NCBI GenBank assembly: GCA_963667875.2
Contig: CAXXGC010000009.1
Span: forward strand, 62,001-126,000
DNA length: 64,000 nt
Direction: 5' to 3'
From: JAEXOD01 sp963667875
GTDB lineage: Bacteria > Bacteroidota > Ignavibacteria > Ignavibacteriales > Melioribacteraceae
A model generated the notes under the pieces. That model was not told the DNA's origin. It saw only the letters and a list, made by a program, of their open reading frames with translations, and made no database searches. Of the stretch, positions 29,278 to 37,785 are shown one piece after another; position 1 is the first letter of the stretch, and each line of letters starts with the position of its first letter. The position numbers and the translations under genes are program-made.

Positions 29278-31437
29278 ATGAACAAATTTTATATTTTAGT
29301 TTATTTAGTTTTAACCTTAACAATTTCTGTTTACGCGCAAAACCCTGAATGGATACATTACCAATATACACCAATTACATGTACTGCCATTGAAGGTGAT
29401 AATATTTGGATTGGAACAAATTATGGCGGATTAACAAAATACAACAAAATAACCGGTAAAAAAATACGTTATAATAAAACAAATTCCGGCTTGCCGTTTA
29501 ATGATATTAGGTCAATAGCAATAGATTATGAAGGAAATAAATGGATTGGGACAAATGGAGCTGGTTTAGTAAAATTTAACGGTACGGATTGGACTGTTTA
29601 TAATACAACAAATTCCGGTTTGCCGGATGATTTTATTATGTCAGTAGCAATAGATAATGAAGGAAACAAATGGATTGGTACTTTCATGGGTGGTTTGGCA
29701 AAATTCAACGGTACAGATTGGGCTGTGTATAATAGGTTTAATTCGGGTTTGCCGAATGATGAAATTAGGTTTATATCAATAGATAATGAAGGAAATAAAT
29801 GGATTGGAGCTTATGCATATGGTTTGGTTAAATTTGATGGATACAGGTGGATTGTGTACAATAAATCAAATTCCGGTATGCCGAATAATCTTATTATGTC
29901 AGTAGCAATAGATAATGAAGGAAATAAATGGATTGGAACTAAAGATAGTGGTTTGGTTAAATTTGATAATAAAGAGTGGATTGTGTATAATACAACAAAT
30001 TCCGGTTTGCCGGATAACCATATTATATCAATTACAACAGACACCGAAGGGAATAAATGGATTGGAACAGAGGGAGGTGGTTTGGCCAAATTTAACGGTA
30101 CCGATTGGGTTGTTTATAATACTTATAATTCAGGTCTTCCGGATAATTTTGTTCGTAATATAATTATTGATGATGAAGAAAATAAGTGGATTGATACGGG
30201 CGGCTTGGGTTTGGCAAAGTTTGATGGTCAAAATTGGAATATTTTTTATGTTTTATTCAGCTCTTTGCCTAATAACACGGTTCTTGAAATTAAAATGGAT
30301 AACGAGGGGGCTATGTGGATTGGAACTGTAGAAGGTTTAGCCAAATTTAACGGGAAGGATTGGATTGTTTATAATAAAAAAAATTCCGGTTTGCCGGATA
30401 ATAATATTAGGGCAATAGCAATAGATAATGAAGGAAATAAATGGATTGGAACCAATAATGGTGGTTTAGCCAAATTTAACGGAACGGATTGGATTGTTTA
30501 TAATAAGTCAAATTCCGGTTTGCCATACAATACGATAAATGATATAAAAGTAGATAATGAAGGAAATAAATGGATTGGGACAGAGATAGGTGGTTTAGCC
30601 AAATTTAATGGGACGGATTGGATTGTTTACAAAAGGTTAAATTCCGGTTTGCCGTATGACGATGTTAACTCAATTACAATAGACAACGAAGGAAACAAAT
30701 GGATTGGAACTTTGTATGGTTTAGCCAAATTTGATGGTACGGCTTGGACTGTTTACAATTCATCAAATTCCGGTTTCCCGGTCTATGATGAAATAACAAC
30801 TATAGCTATAGACAAACAAGGAGATAAATGGGTTGGTACTTCCTGGAAGGGTTTAGTCAAATTTAACGGCACAGATTGGGTTCTTTATAATACATCAAAT
30901 TCCGGTTTGCCGGATAACCATATTATATCAATTACAACAGACACCGAAGGGAATAAATGGATTGGAACAGAGGGAGGTGGTTTGGCCAAATTTAACGGTA
31001 CAGATTGGGTTGTTTATAATTTTTTAAATTCAGGTTTGTCGAGTAATTGTATTTTTTCAACAACTGTTGATAAAAAGGGAAATAAATGGATTGGGACATA
31101 TGGTGGCTTAACAGTATTTAACGAAGGAAGTGTAGTTATAAATGTTGATGATAATAATATTGATAATACACCTAACGATTTTGTTTTACAGCAAAATTAT
31201 CCAAATCCTTTTAATCCAAACACAACAATAAGTTTTAATTTGCCGCGGCAAACTTTTGTTACCTTAAAAATATACGATATTTTAGGCAAAGAAATAACTA
31301 CTCTTGTAAATGAAGAATTAAACGCGGGAACCTACCAAAAAGACTGGCACCCGGCGGGTTTAAGCAGCGGAATATATTTTTGCAGGCTGCAGGCAGGCAG
31401 CTATACCCAAACACGCAAAATGATAATGGTGAAATAG
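29278..31437 (+). CDS. Secreted double beta-propeller protein 5 (T9SS tail)
   Basis: This 719-aa protein has a signal peptide (ends TISVYA|Q), 14 Reg_prop-like blades with the atypical seventh (GQNWNIFYVLFSSLPNN), and a T9SS type A tail. Blades 6 and 13 are nearly identical at the DNA level: 30001-30120 and 30901-31020 differ at one base in 120, exactly 900 bp or seven blades apart. Their surroundings are less alike. The gene is followed by a short version of the 3' segment seen after genes 1 and 4. Confidence 0.9.
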   Translation: MNKFYILVYLVLTLTISVYAQNPEWIHYQYTPITCTAIEGDNIWIGTNYGGLTKYNKITGKKIRYNKTNSGLPFNDIRSIAIDYEGNKWIGTNGAGLVKFNGTDWTVYNTTNSGLPDDFIMSVAIDNEGNKWIGTFMGGLAKFNGTDWAVYNRFNSGLPNDEIRFISIDNEGNKWIGAYAYGLVKFDGYRWIVYNKSNSGMPNNLIMSVAIDNEGNKWIGTKDSGLVKFDNKEWIVYNTTNSGLPDNHIISITTDTEGNKWIGTEGGGLAKFNGTDWVVYNTYNSGLPDNFVRNIIIDDEENKWIDTGGLGLAKFDGQNWNIFYVLFSSLPNNTVLEIKMDNEGAMWIGTVEGLAKFNGKDWIVYNKKNSGLPDNNIRAIAIDNEGNKWIGTNNGGLAKFNGTDWIVYNKSNSGLPYNTINDIKVDNEGNKWIGTEIGGLAKFNGTDWIVYKRLNSGLPYDDVNSITIDNEGNKWIGTLYGLAKFDGTAWTVYNSSNSGFPVYDEITTIAIDKQGDKWVGTSWKGLVKFNGTDWVLYNTSNSGLPDNHIISITTDTEGNKWIGTEGGGLAKFNGTDWVVYNFLNSGLSSNCIFSTTVDKKGNKWIGTYGGLTVFNEGSVVINVDDNNIDNTPNDFVLQQNYPNPFNPNTTISFNLPRQTFVTLKIYDILGKEITTLVNEELNAGTYQKDWHPAGLSSGIYFCRLQAGSYTQTRKMIMVK

Positions 31438-31561
31438 CAACAAAGAATAGTGGTAATGGTTGGTTTATAAAATATTTAAGATTTGGAATTAATAACCGCA
31501 AAAATAATTAAAAGCATTTTAAAAGTTAATTGTTTACTTTGCAATTAATTTTATAAACTTA

Positions 31562-32485
31562 TTGGCAGCTGCTTTGAATACTGATGTTTCTATTATTATT
31601 ATTAACTATAACTCGGTAGAATACACAATTAATTGTGTAAACTCGGTATTGGAAAAAACCGATAAAAAATTAAATTATAAAATAATTATTGTTGATAATA
31701 ATTCCAATGTTGATGATAAAAAACAATTAAATCAGTTTGAACAAAATCCGTTAGTTAAACTTGTATATAGCAAAATAAATTTGGGGTTTGCAGGGGGCAA
31801 CGCTTTAGGTGTGCAGCACGGGGATGGGAAATATTTCTTTTTCCTAAATAACGATTGTGTTCTACTTAAAGACGCGGTATCTGTTTTTTACACTTATTGT
31901 TTAAATAACCCCCAAATCGGAATAGTTTCGTGTTATACAAAGTCGGAAGATGGTGATTTACAATATAATTATTCGCATTTTCCAACAATAAGCAGCAAAT
32001 TTTTTGGTGTATCAATCTCCAAATTGTTTAATAATTTAAATTATCCGGTTAAAAATGATATTTACAAAACTCCTTTTAAGGTGGATTTGGTTGGCGGTAG
32101 TGTTATGTTTGTAAACGCCAAGGTTTACGGATTAATAGGCGGTTTTGACACTACTTATTTTTTATATAGCGAAGAAGAAGATTTAGCACTAAGAACCACG
32201 AAAGCAGGATATGGTGTGGAAATAATTCCGCAGATATTAATTCAGCATTTTGGCGGCAGAAGCACGGAAAAATCGTTAGCCATAAAAAAAGAGTTTTATA
32301 TTTCGTTTTTTTATTTTTACAGAAAACATTACGGGTTTATAAAAACACAACTGCTAAAAAAATATCTTTTTATTAAACTAATTCGTAAATTTTATAAAAA
32401 AGACGTGTTAAAAATAATTGGGTTTATTATTGGCGGGGCACATTTAAAACATAGCTTAAGGCATAAGCAGAAGGGCAATTTTTAA
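31562..32485 (+). CDS. Family 2 glycosyltransferase (rhamnosyltransferase-like)
   Basis: This 307-aa GT-A enzyme has the nucleotide-sugar fold start VSIIIINYNSVEYTINCVNS and IIVDNNSN. It also has the family-typical INLGFAGGNALGVQ, the acidic metal-binding region FLNNDC, and GGFDTTYFLYSEEEDLALR. The last ~70 residues are basic and hydrophobic and may lie on the membrane. It probably adds a sugar to a surface polysaccharide. The start is uncertain: TTG at 31562 fits, but no strong ribosome-binding site is seen and another TTG lies at 31574. It follows the propeller array after 124 bp. Confidence 0.85.
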   Translation: MAAALNTDVSIIIINYNSVEYTINCVNSVLEKTDKKLNYKIIIVDNNSNVDDKKQLNQFEQNPLVKLVYSKINLGFAGGNALGVQHGDGKYFFFLNNDCVLLKDAVSVFYTYCLNNPQIGIVSCYTKSEDGDLQYNYSHFPTISSKFFGVSISKLFNNLNYPVKNDIYKTPFKVDLVGGSVMFVNAKVYGLIGGFDTTYFLYSEEEDLALRTTKAGYGVEIIPQILIQHFGGRSTEKSLAIKKEFYISFFYFYRKHYGFIKTQLLKKYLFIKLIRKFYKKDVLKIIGFIIGGAHLKHSLRHKQKGNF

Positions 32486-33032
32486 TTTTTAATTCTAAAT
32501 TTTTAATTAAAAACCAAAATCAAACAAAACGAAATAAACATCTGCAAAAATATGTTGATTTTGATTTTATTGATATCTATTAACGGGCCTCCTCTACGAG
32601 GAGGGTTTGATAAAATACGATTTTTAGATAATTGGGTTGTTGCTAAAATAAGATTGCGTTAAAATCATGGTAATCATTAAAATAATGCAAATCACAGTTC
32701 AGACAATGGTAAATCTGTGTAAATCTGCCTAATCTGTGATAATCTGTGTTCTATGATTTGTTTTTTTTTGAACGCTGATGACGCAGATTTAACTGATAAC
32801 CACTGATTGACCTATGTAAAATCATGTTAATCCTTTAATCAAGTAAATCATGGTCCAAAATTAGGGTAATCCCTTAATCATGTTAATCGTGGTTTAGACA
32901 ATCTTTTAATTCATCATTCATAATTAATAATTGACAATTGTTTTTAATCAAGGTTCTGACAATATTAATTACCTTGAAAGTTTACTTTAATAATGTTATT
33001 TTGTAAATTACAATAAAATTTTTAAGGGTAAA
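32486..33032. repeat. 547-bp gene-free region with a hairpin and short dispersed repeat words
   Basis: A stem CCTCCTC-TAC-GAGGAGG lies at 32588-32604 and may end transcription of the GT2 gene, although the T-run after it is short. Bases ~32640-32910 are built from recurring words such as AATCTGTG(T), AATCATG(G/T)TAATC and GACGCAGATTT, typical of decayed dispersed repeats. Bases 32908-32932 repeat 10359-10383 exactly. No gene is seen. Confidence 0.6.
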
Positions 33033-33185
33033 ATGTTTAAGAAAATTTTTAATTCTGACAATGCAGAACCGGAAATGGACCTTTCAGAAGATATTAGAAG
33101 GAAAAACCGCAATTTTATAGTTGTATTTTCTATTTTAGCGGTTATATTTTTTAATCTGGTTATGTGGATGTTATCCAAAGTTTAG
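33033..33185 (+). CDS. Small single-pass membrane protein
   Basis: A 50-codon frame starts with ATG and is preceded by TTTTTAAGGGTAAA, a usable ribosome-binding site. The product has a charged N-terminal part (MFKKIFNSDNAEPEMDL, then RRKNR) and one membrane span at about residues 28-47 (FIVVFSILAVIFFNLVMWML). It lies 46 bp before miaB in the same direction and may be its first operon partner. I do not recognise the family. Confidence 0.6.
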   Translation: MFKKIFNSDNAEPEMDLSEDIRRKNRNFIVVFSILAVIFFNLVMWMLSKV

Positions 33186-33231
33186 TTAATAGTTATAAAG
33201 CACCTCATATCTTAAATTAGAAAGACATTTC

Positions 33232-34572
33232 ATGAAAAACAACGTATATATAGAAACTTATGGCTGTCAAATGAACGTGGCAGACACTGAACTTGTAATG
33301 GGAATATTAAGCGATAAAGGATATACTCTTACAACTCAAGCCGAAGAAGCAAACGTAATACTGCTAAATACTTGCAGCGTGCGCGACAATGCCGAACAAA
33401 GAATTTATGGCAGGCTTGGAAATCTAAAAACTCTTAAAGCAAAACAGCCTAATTTGGTTATTGGTATTTTGGGTTGTATGGCCGAAAGACTTCGTAAAGA
33501 ATTAATAGAAGAAAATAAAGAAGTTGATATTGTTGTAGGTCCCGATGAATACAGAAAATTACCTGCCTTTATAGATAATGCGTTTGCCGGGAAAAAAGGA
33601 ATTGGTGTAAGACTTTCCAAAACTGAAACTTATGATGATATTATTCCGTATCGCGAAGAAGGACTTTCCGCATGGATTTCCGTAATGCGCGGCTGCGATA
33701 AATTTTGTTCGTATTGTGTTGTTCCTTTTACACGAGGAAGAGAAAGAAGCCGTTCGTTAGAAACAATTATTGCTGAAATAAAAGTTTTATCGGATAGAAA
33801 TTTTAAAGAAGTTACTTTATTAGGTCAAAATGTAAATTCGTATAGTGATAACGGAAGTGATTTTGCCGACCTTTTGGAAGCTTGTGCAAAAGTAGATCGA
33901 TCGATGAGGATTAGATTTACGACATCTCATCCGCAGGATTTATCCGAAAAACTTTTACATGTTATTGCGGATAACGAAAATATATGCAATTATATACATT
34001 TACCTGTTCAGTCAGGCTCAAATGTTATTCTTGAAAGAATGAATCGTACTTATACGGTTGAACATTATCTTAGTTTAATAGATAAGGCACGTGAAATTAT
34101 TAAGGATGTTAGCTTTTCGACCGATATTATTTCGGGTTTCCCAACCGAAACGGAAGAAGACCACCAGGCAACTTTAGATGTGATTAAAAAAGTCCGTTAC
34201 GATGGTGCTTTTATGTTTAATTATTCGCCGCGTGAAGGAACAAAAGCATATAAAATGTTAGATGATGTGCCGGATGAAGTTAAATCGCGCAGATTAAGTG
34301 AGATTATTGATTTACAGCAAAAAATATCCGCCGAAATAAACAGTTCATTAACCGGGAAATACGAAAAAGTTCTTGTTGAAGGTTTTAGTAAAAAATCGGA
34401 TCAGTTTTTTGCAGGCAGGACAGACGGCAACAAAGTAGCTATTTTCCCAATTGGGAATGGGGTTAAAGTTGGCGATTATGTAAAAGTGCAAATAACCCGC
34501 TCAACATCAGGAACTTTGTTTGCTGATTTTATTGAAATTTTATTACCTTTTGTAAAGAAAACAACAGTTTAA
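33232..34572 (+). CDS. miaB: tRNA-2-methylthio-N6-dimethylallyladenosine synthase MiaB
   Basis: This 446-aa radical-SAM methylthiotransferase modifies A37 of tRNAs reading UNN codons. The UPF0004 domain at the N-terminus carries the three auxiliary-cluster cysteines (TYGCQMN, NTCSVRDNA, LGCMAERL). The radical-SAM cluster motif is RGCDKFCSYCVVPFTRGRE. The TRAM RNA-binding domain ends the protein (~375-440). QSGSNVILERMNR is also typical. It starts a run of six genes with short gaps ending at 39261; sigma-54 activator and lptE neighbours are a common Bacteroidota arrangement. Confidence 0.97.
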   Translation: MKNNVYIETYGCQMNVADTELVMGILSDKGYTLTTQAEEANVILLNTCSVRDNAEQRIYGRLGNLKTLKAKQPNLVIGILGCMAERLRKELIEENKEVDIVVGPDEYRKLPAFIDNAFAGKKGIGVRLSKTETYDDIIPYREEGLSAWISVMRGCDKFCSYCVVPFTRGRERSRSLETIIAEIKVLSDRNFKEVTLLGQNVNSYSDNGSDFADLLEACAKVDRSMRIRFTTSHPQDLSEKLLHVIADNENICNYIHLPVQSGSNVILERMNRTYTVEHYLSLIDKAREIIKDVSFSTDIISGFPTETEEDHQATLDVIKKVRYDGAFMFNYSPREGTKAYKMLDDVPDEVKSRRLSEIIDLQQKISAEINSSLTGKYEKVLVEGFSKKSDQFFAGRTDGNKVAIFPIGNGVKVGDYVKVQITRSTSGTLFADFIEILLPFVKKTTV

Positions 34573-34593
34573 GTTTATATAGGTAAATTTGCC

Positions 34594-35319
34594 ATGATAA
34601 AGAAAGTATTTATTATTATTTTTTGTTGTGCGGCAATTATTAAAGCACAAGATGTTGATATCTCGGTACAATTAAAGCAGATTAAAAACGGCGAAATTGA
34701 CCAAGCCAATACTTCATTAAAAGAGTTAAGGGTTAAATATCCCGATAATCCATCAGTTATATTTTTAGATGCTTTATTAACAAAAGACGGTGATATTGCC
34801 CTTAACAGATACGAAACAATTGCAAGAAATTATCCAACTTCGCAATATGCCGATGCCGCATTATATTGTGTTTTTTCGTATCATTATGCTATGGGTAATT
34901 ACAAAAAAGCAGAATCTTACCTTACGGAATTAAAAGCAAATTACCCTGATTCCAAGTATATTAAAAATGCCGATAGAAATTTGGATTTAGATTCGGATCC
35001 TAAAACAATAAAAACCGAAAAAAAAGAAATAACCGAAATAAAAGAAACCCCAAAAAAAGTTGTTGAACAACTCAAAACAGATTATAAGTTCAGCATTCAA
35101 GCTGGAGCTTTTTTAAATTTAGATAAAGCGAAAGAACTTGAAGCAAAACTTTCCAAAGCGGGTTATAAAACCGAAATCAAAGAAAAAAATGTTGGCGGTA
35201 CAAACTTTAACTTGCTGTTGGTTGGCAAATATGTTACCCGTGAAGAAGCTGTGGCTGCATTAGACGAGCTTGATAAAAGCTATTCAATTAAAGGCAGGGT
35301 AATAGAAATTACCGATTAA
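34594..35319 (+). CDS. Periplasmic TPR-like plus SPOR-domain protein
   Basis: The protein is 241 aa. A signal peptide (ends IIKAQ) is followed by a helical TPR-like part (~25-130, repeats such as YPTSQYADAALYCVFSYHYA and YKKAESYLTELKANYP) and a charged linker of Lys/Glu. A C-terminal SPOR domain follows (~163-240; KFSIQAGAFLNLDKAKELE, NLLLVGKYVTREEA). SPOR domains bind denuded septal peptidoglycan, so a role in the cell envelope or division is likely. The next gene starts 1 bp after its stop. Confidence 0.85.
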   Translation: MIKKVFIIIFCCAAIIKAQDVDISVQLKQIKNGEIDQANTSLKELRVKYPDNPSVIFLDALLTKDGDIALNRYETIARNYPTSQYADAALYCVFSYHYAMGNYKKAESYLTELKANYPDSKYIKNADRNLDLDSDPKTIKTEKKEITEIKETPKKVVEQLKTDYKFSIQAGAFLNLDKAKELEAKLSKAGYKTEIKEKNVGGTNFNLLLVGKYVTREEAVAALDELDKSYSIKGRVIEITD

Positions 35320-35320
35320 A

Positions 35321-36094
35321 ATGAATATACTTTTTATTGGAACAAGTTCAGGTATTACCGACCTTAATAGGTTTCATTCGTCAATTTTATTCCAAACCGG
35401 AAACACGGAATTATTAATTGATTGCGGGGATGGTTTTTCGCACGCCTTTGTAAAACAAAATCTTTCCTTTAAAAATAACATCAATTCTATTTTAATAACA
35501 CATTTCCATCCCGACCATTTAGCGGGTTTGCCATCACTATTAACACAAATGAAATTATCCGGAAGGGAAAAAGAACTGAATATTTTAGTTTATAAAAGCC
35601 AGCTTTTAACACTTAAAAAACTGCTTAATTCTTTGTACATCTTTCCCGAAACTTTCCCGTTTAAAATCAACTTTATTGTTTTTACTGATTCTGTAATTGA
35701 CCTTAAAAATGGTTTGGAAATAGTTGTTAAACTTAATACTCATATTAAACCCAAACATAATGCTGTTATTTATGACAAAATAGAGTTTGTATCAGTTTCG
35801 TTATTGGTTAAGTTTAATGATATTAATATTGTTTATACGTCCGATATCGGTTGTTTTGAAGATTTACATTTATTCAAGGATAATATGGTAAATTGTTTTA
35901 TTACGGAAACGACACATATAAGTATTGACGAATTATTAACCGCCTTAAAAGAAATAAAGTCGGATAAATTTGTATTAACACACTACCAAACTAAAACTTT
36001 TAAGGAAATTTTCGATAATAAGTATATAAGAAAAAGTATTGATGATAATAGACTTATTAAGGCTTATGACGGATTATATTTATCCATTAGATAA
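35321..36094 (+). CDS. MBL-fold metal-dependent hydrolase (RNase Z-like)
   Basis: This 257-aa protein has the metallo-beta-lactamase fold. The substrate pocket opens with FIGTSSGITDLNRFHSS and LIDCGDG. The zinc motif is THFHPDHLAGLPSL (HxHxDH). Later ligands are in YTSDIG and the terminal LTHYQT. Its length and motifs resemble RNase Z and related hydrolases, but the classical RNase Z flexible arm is not evident, so the substrate is unknown. It is placed 1 bp after the SPOR gene. Confidence 0.8.
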   Translation: MNILFIGTSSGITDLNRFHSSILFQTGNTELLIDCGDGFSHAFVKQNLSFKNNINSILITHFHPDHLAGLPSLLTQMKLSGREKELNILVYKSQLLTLKKLLNSLYIFPETFPFKINFIVFTDSVIDLKNGLEIVVKLNTHIKPKHNAVIYDKIEFVSVSLLVKFNDINIVYTSDIGCFEDLHLFKDNMVNCFITETTHISIDELLTALKEIKSDKFVLTHYQTKTFKEIFDNKYIRKSIDDNRLIKAYDGLYLSIR

Positions 36095-36148
36095 TATGTA
36101 AAAAAAGTATTAAATTTAAAGTTTAAAATTAAATTAGTTATTTGCATA

Positions 36149-37255
36149 ATGACTCAAGAAGAAGTCAAAAAAAGTTTTGGAATTATCGGAAAGTCAAAAG
36201 AAATAAATGACTTGGTTGATATTACATTACAAATAGCCCAATCCGATATATCGGTATTGATACAAGGTGAAAGCGGAGTAGGCAAGGAAGTATTTGCACG
36301 AGCTGTACATTTGGCCAGCAAAAGGTCGGATAACAGACTTGTAAATGTAAATTGCGGTGCTATTCCCGAAGGTTTGCTGGAAAGTGAACTGTTCGGTCAT
36401 AAAAAAGGATCTTTTACCGGAGCAATTGACGATAGGAAAGGGTATTTTGAAATTGCTGACGGCGGCACTTTATTTTTGGATGAACTTGCTGAAATGCCGT
36501 TAACAACGCAGGTAAAACTTTTACGCGTTCTTGAAACAAAAGAATTTATGCGTATTGGAAGTGAATCTGTAACAAGAGTTGATGTTAGAATTATTGCAGC
36601 ATCAAATAAAGATTTGCAAAAAGAAGTTGACGCAAAACGTTTTAGAAGTGATTTATTTTTTAGATTAAAGGCGGTAACTTTACTTATTCCTCCGTTACGA
36701 CAGAGGAAAGAGGATATTTTGCCTTTGGCAAATCATTTTTTAATGGGTTTTGCGGTTAATAACGGAATACCGGAGCCAAAAATAAGTAATTCGGCGTTAA
36801 ATTTATTAATCGACTATTCTTGGCCCGGGAATATACGTGAACTTAAAAATGTTATTGAAACTGCTTGTGCGTTAAATAAAACAGGTTTTTTGGATAACGA
36901 TTCCTTTTTACCGCTGTTATCCTCATCCCCAAGTTTTGAAGAATCGAGAAATTTACCTGTTTTTTTGAATAAATCGCCTGAATCGTTAGATAGGGAAATG
37001 ATTTACAGAGCTTTAATTGATATTAAAAAGGACTTGCTTGAATTAAAAAAATTGGCCTATAATCACGAAGAAAGAATTACTAACGCCGAAAATCATGTTC
37101 AAATAGATGAAATTATACCAATAGCCGATTTGGAAAAATCTGCAATTCTTAAGGCTTTAAGTTTTACTCAAGGCAACAAAAGGAAGGCTGCATTGTTATT
37201 AAGGTTAAGCGAACGGACGCTATATAGGAAAATACGAGAATATGACTTACAATAA
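36149..37255 (+). CDS. Sigma-54-dependent transcriptional activator, no sensory domain
   Basis: This 368-aa enhancer-binding protein has an AAA+ domain almost at its N-terminus (~8-245). It carries Walker A GESGVGKE, the sigma-54 contact loop GSFTGA (instead of GAFTGA), Walker B GGTLFLDEL and the arginine-finger region. A linker of ~60 residues precedes a Fis-type helix-turn-helix at the end (GNKRKAALLLRLSERTLYRK). There is no receiver or PAS domain, so it must be controlled otherwise or be constitutive. Its end overlaps lptE by 14 bp. Confidence 0.92.
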   Translation: MTQEEVKKSFGIIGKSKEINDLVDITLQIAQSDISVLIQGESGVGKEVFARAVHLASKRSDNRLVNVNCGAIPEGLLESELFGHKKGSFTGAIDDRKGYFEIADGGTLFLDELAEMPLTTQVKLLRVLETKEFMRIGSESVTRVDVRIIAASNKDLQKEVDAKRFRSDLFFRLKAVTLLIPPLRQRKEDILPLANHFLMGFAVNNGIPEPKISNSALNLLIDYSWPGNIRELKNVIETACALNKTGFLDNDSFLPLLSSSPSFEESRNLPVFLNKSPESLDREMIYRALIDIKKDLLELKKLAYNHEERITNAENHVQIDEIIPIADLEKSAILKALSFTQGNKRKAALLLRLSERTLYRKIREYDLQ

Positions 37256-37763
37256 ATTAAAAAATGTATTATATTTAATGTCTGTATTATTTGGAATTTG
37301 CTGCTTATACAGCTGTTCTTATTCATTTACCGGGGCTTCTATACCAGCACATCTCAAAACTATATCCATTCCTTTAGTTAAAGATAACAGCGGTTCAGGA
37401 GAGCCGGAACTTAAAGAAAACTTTACAAATCTTCTTACTCAAAAGTTTTTGGAAGATAATCAGCTGCGTGTTGTACCTAAAACCAAAGCTGACGCATTAC
37501 TTGAATGTACCGTTTCATCGGTAAACGATGGTCCCGCTGTTGTAAGCAGCGGCGAACAGGTAACATCAAGAAGGATAACAATTTCAATAAGAGTGCTTTA
37601 TAGAGATTTGGTGAAAAAAGTAACAATTTTTGAACGCAGTTTTTCTGATTATGGTGATTATAGCACTGATGGAGATATAACATCAGCCAGAAAAAAAGCA
37701 ATTGAAGATTCAATTGAAAAGATAACAGAAGATATTTTAATTAACGTAGTCTCAAATTGGTAA
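37242..37763 (+). CDS. lptE: LptE-like LPS-assembly lipoprotein
   Basis: This 173-aa lipoprotein has a lipobox LYSC at residues ~22-25 (after SVLFGICC). The body matches the Bacteroidota LptE family: SYSFTGASIPAHLKTISIP, the variable FTNLLTQKFL and the later SDYGDYSTDGDI. LptE plugs LptD in the outer membrane for LPS insertion. It overlaps the sigma-54 activator, the usual neighbour in this phylum. The 5' overlap suggests translational coupling. Confidence 0.85.
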   Translation: MTYNKLKNVLYLMSVLFGICCLYSCSYSFTGASIPAHLKTISIPLVKDNSGSGEPELKENFTNLLTQKFLEDNQLRVVPKTKADALLECTVSSVNDGPAVVSSGEQVTSRRITISIRVLYRDLVKKVTIFERSFSDYGDYSTDGDITSARKKAIEDSIEKITEDILINVVSNW

Positions 37764-37785
37764 TTTAATAAAATAAGGTGAAAAA

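Noticed and set aside
19324..31437. Many short open frames on both strands within the propeller genes
   Set aside because: They arise from the repeated DNA (same phase in each blade) and have no independent signals.
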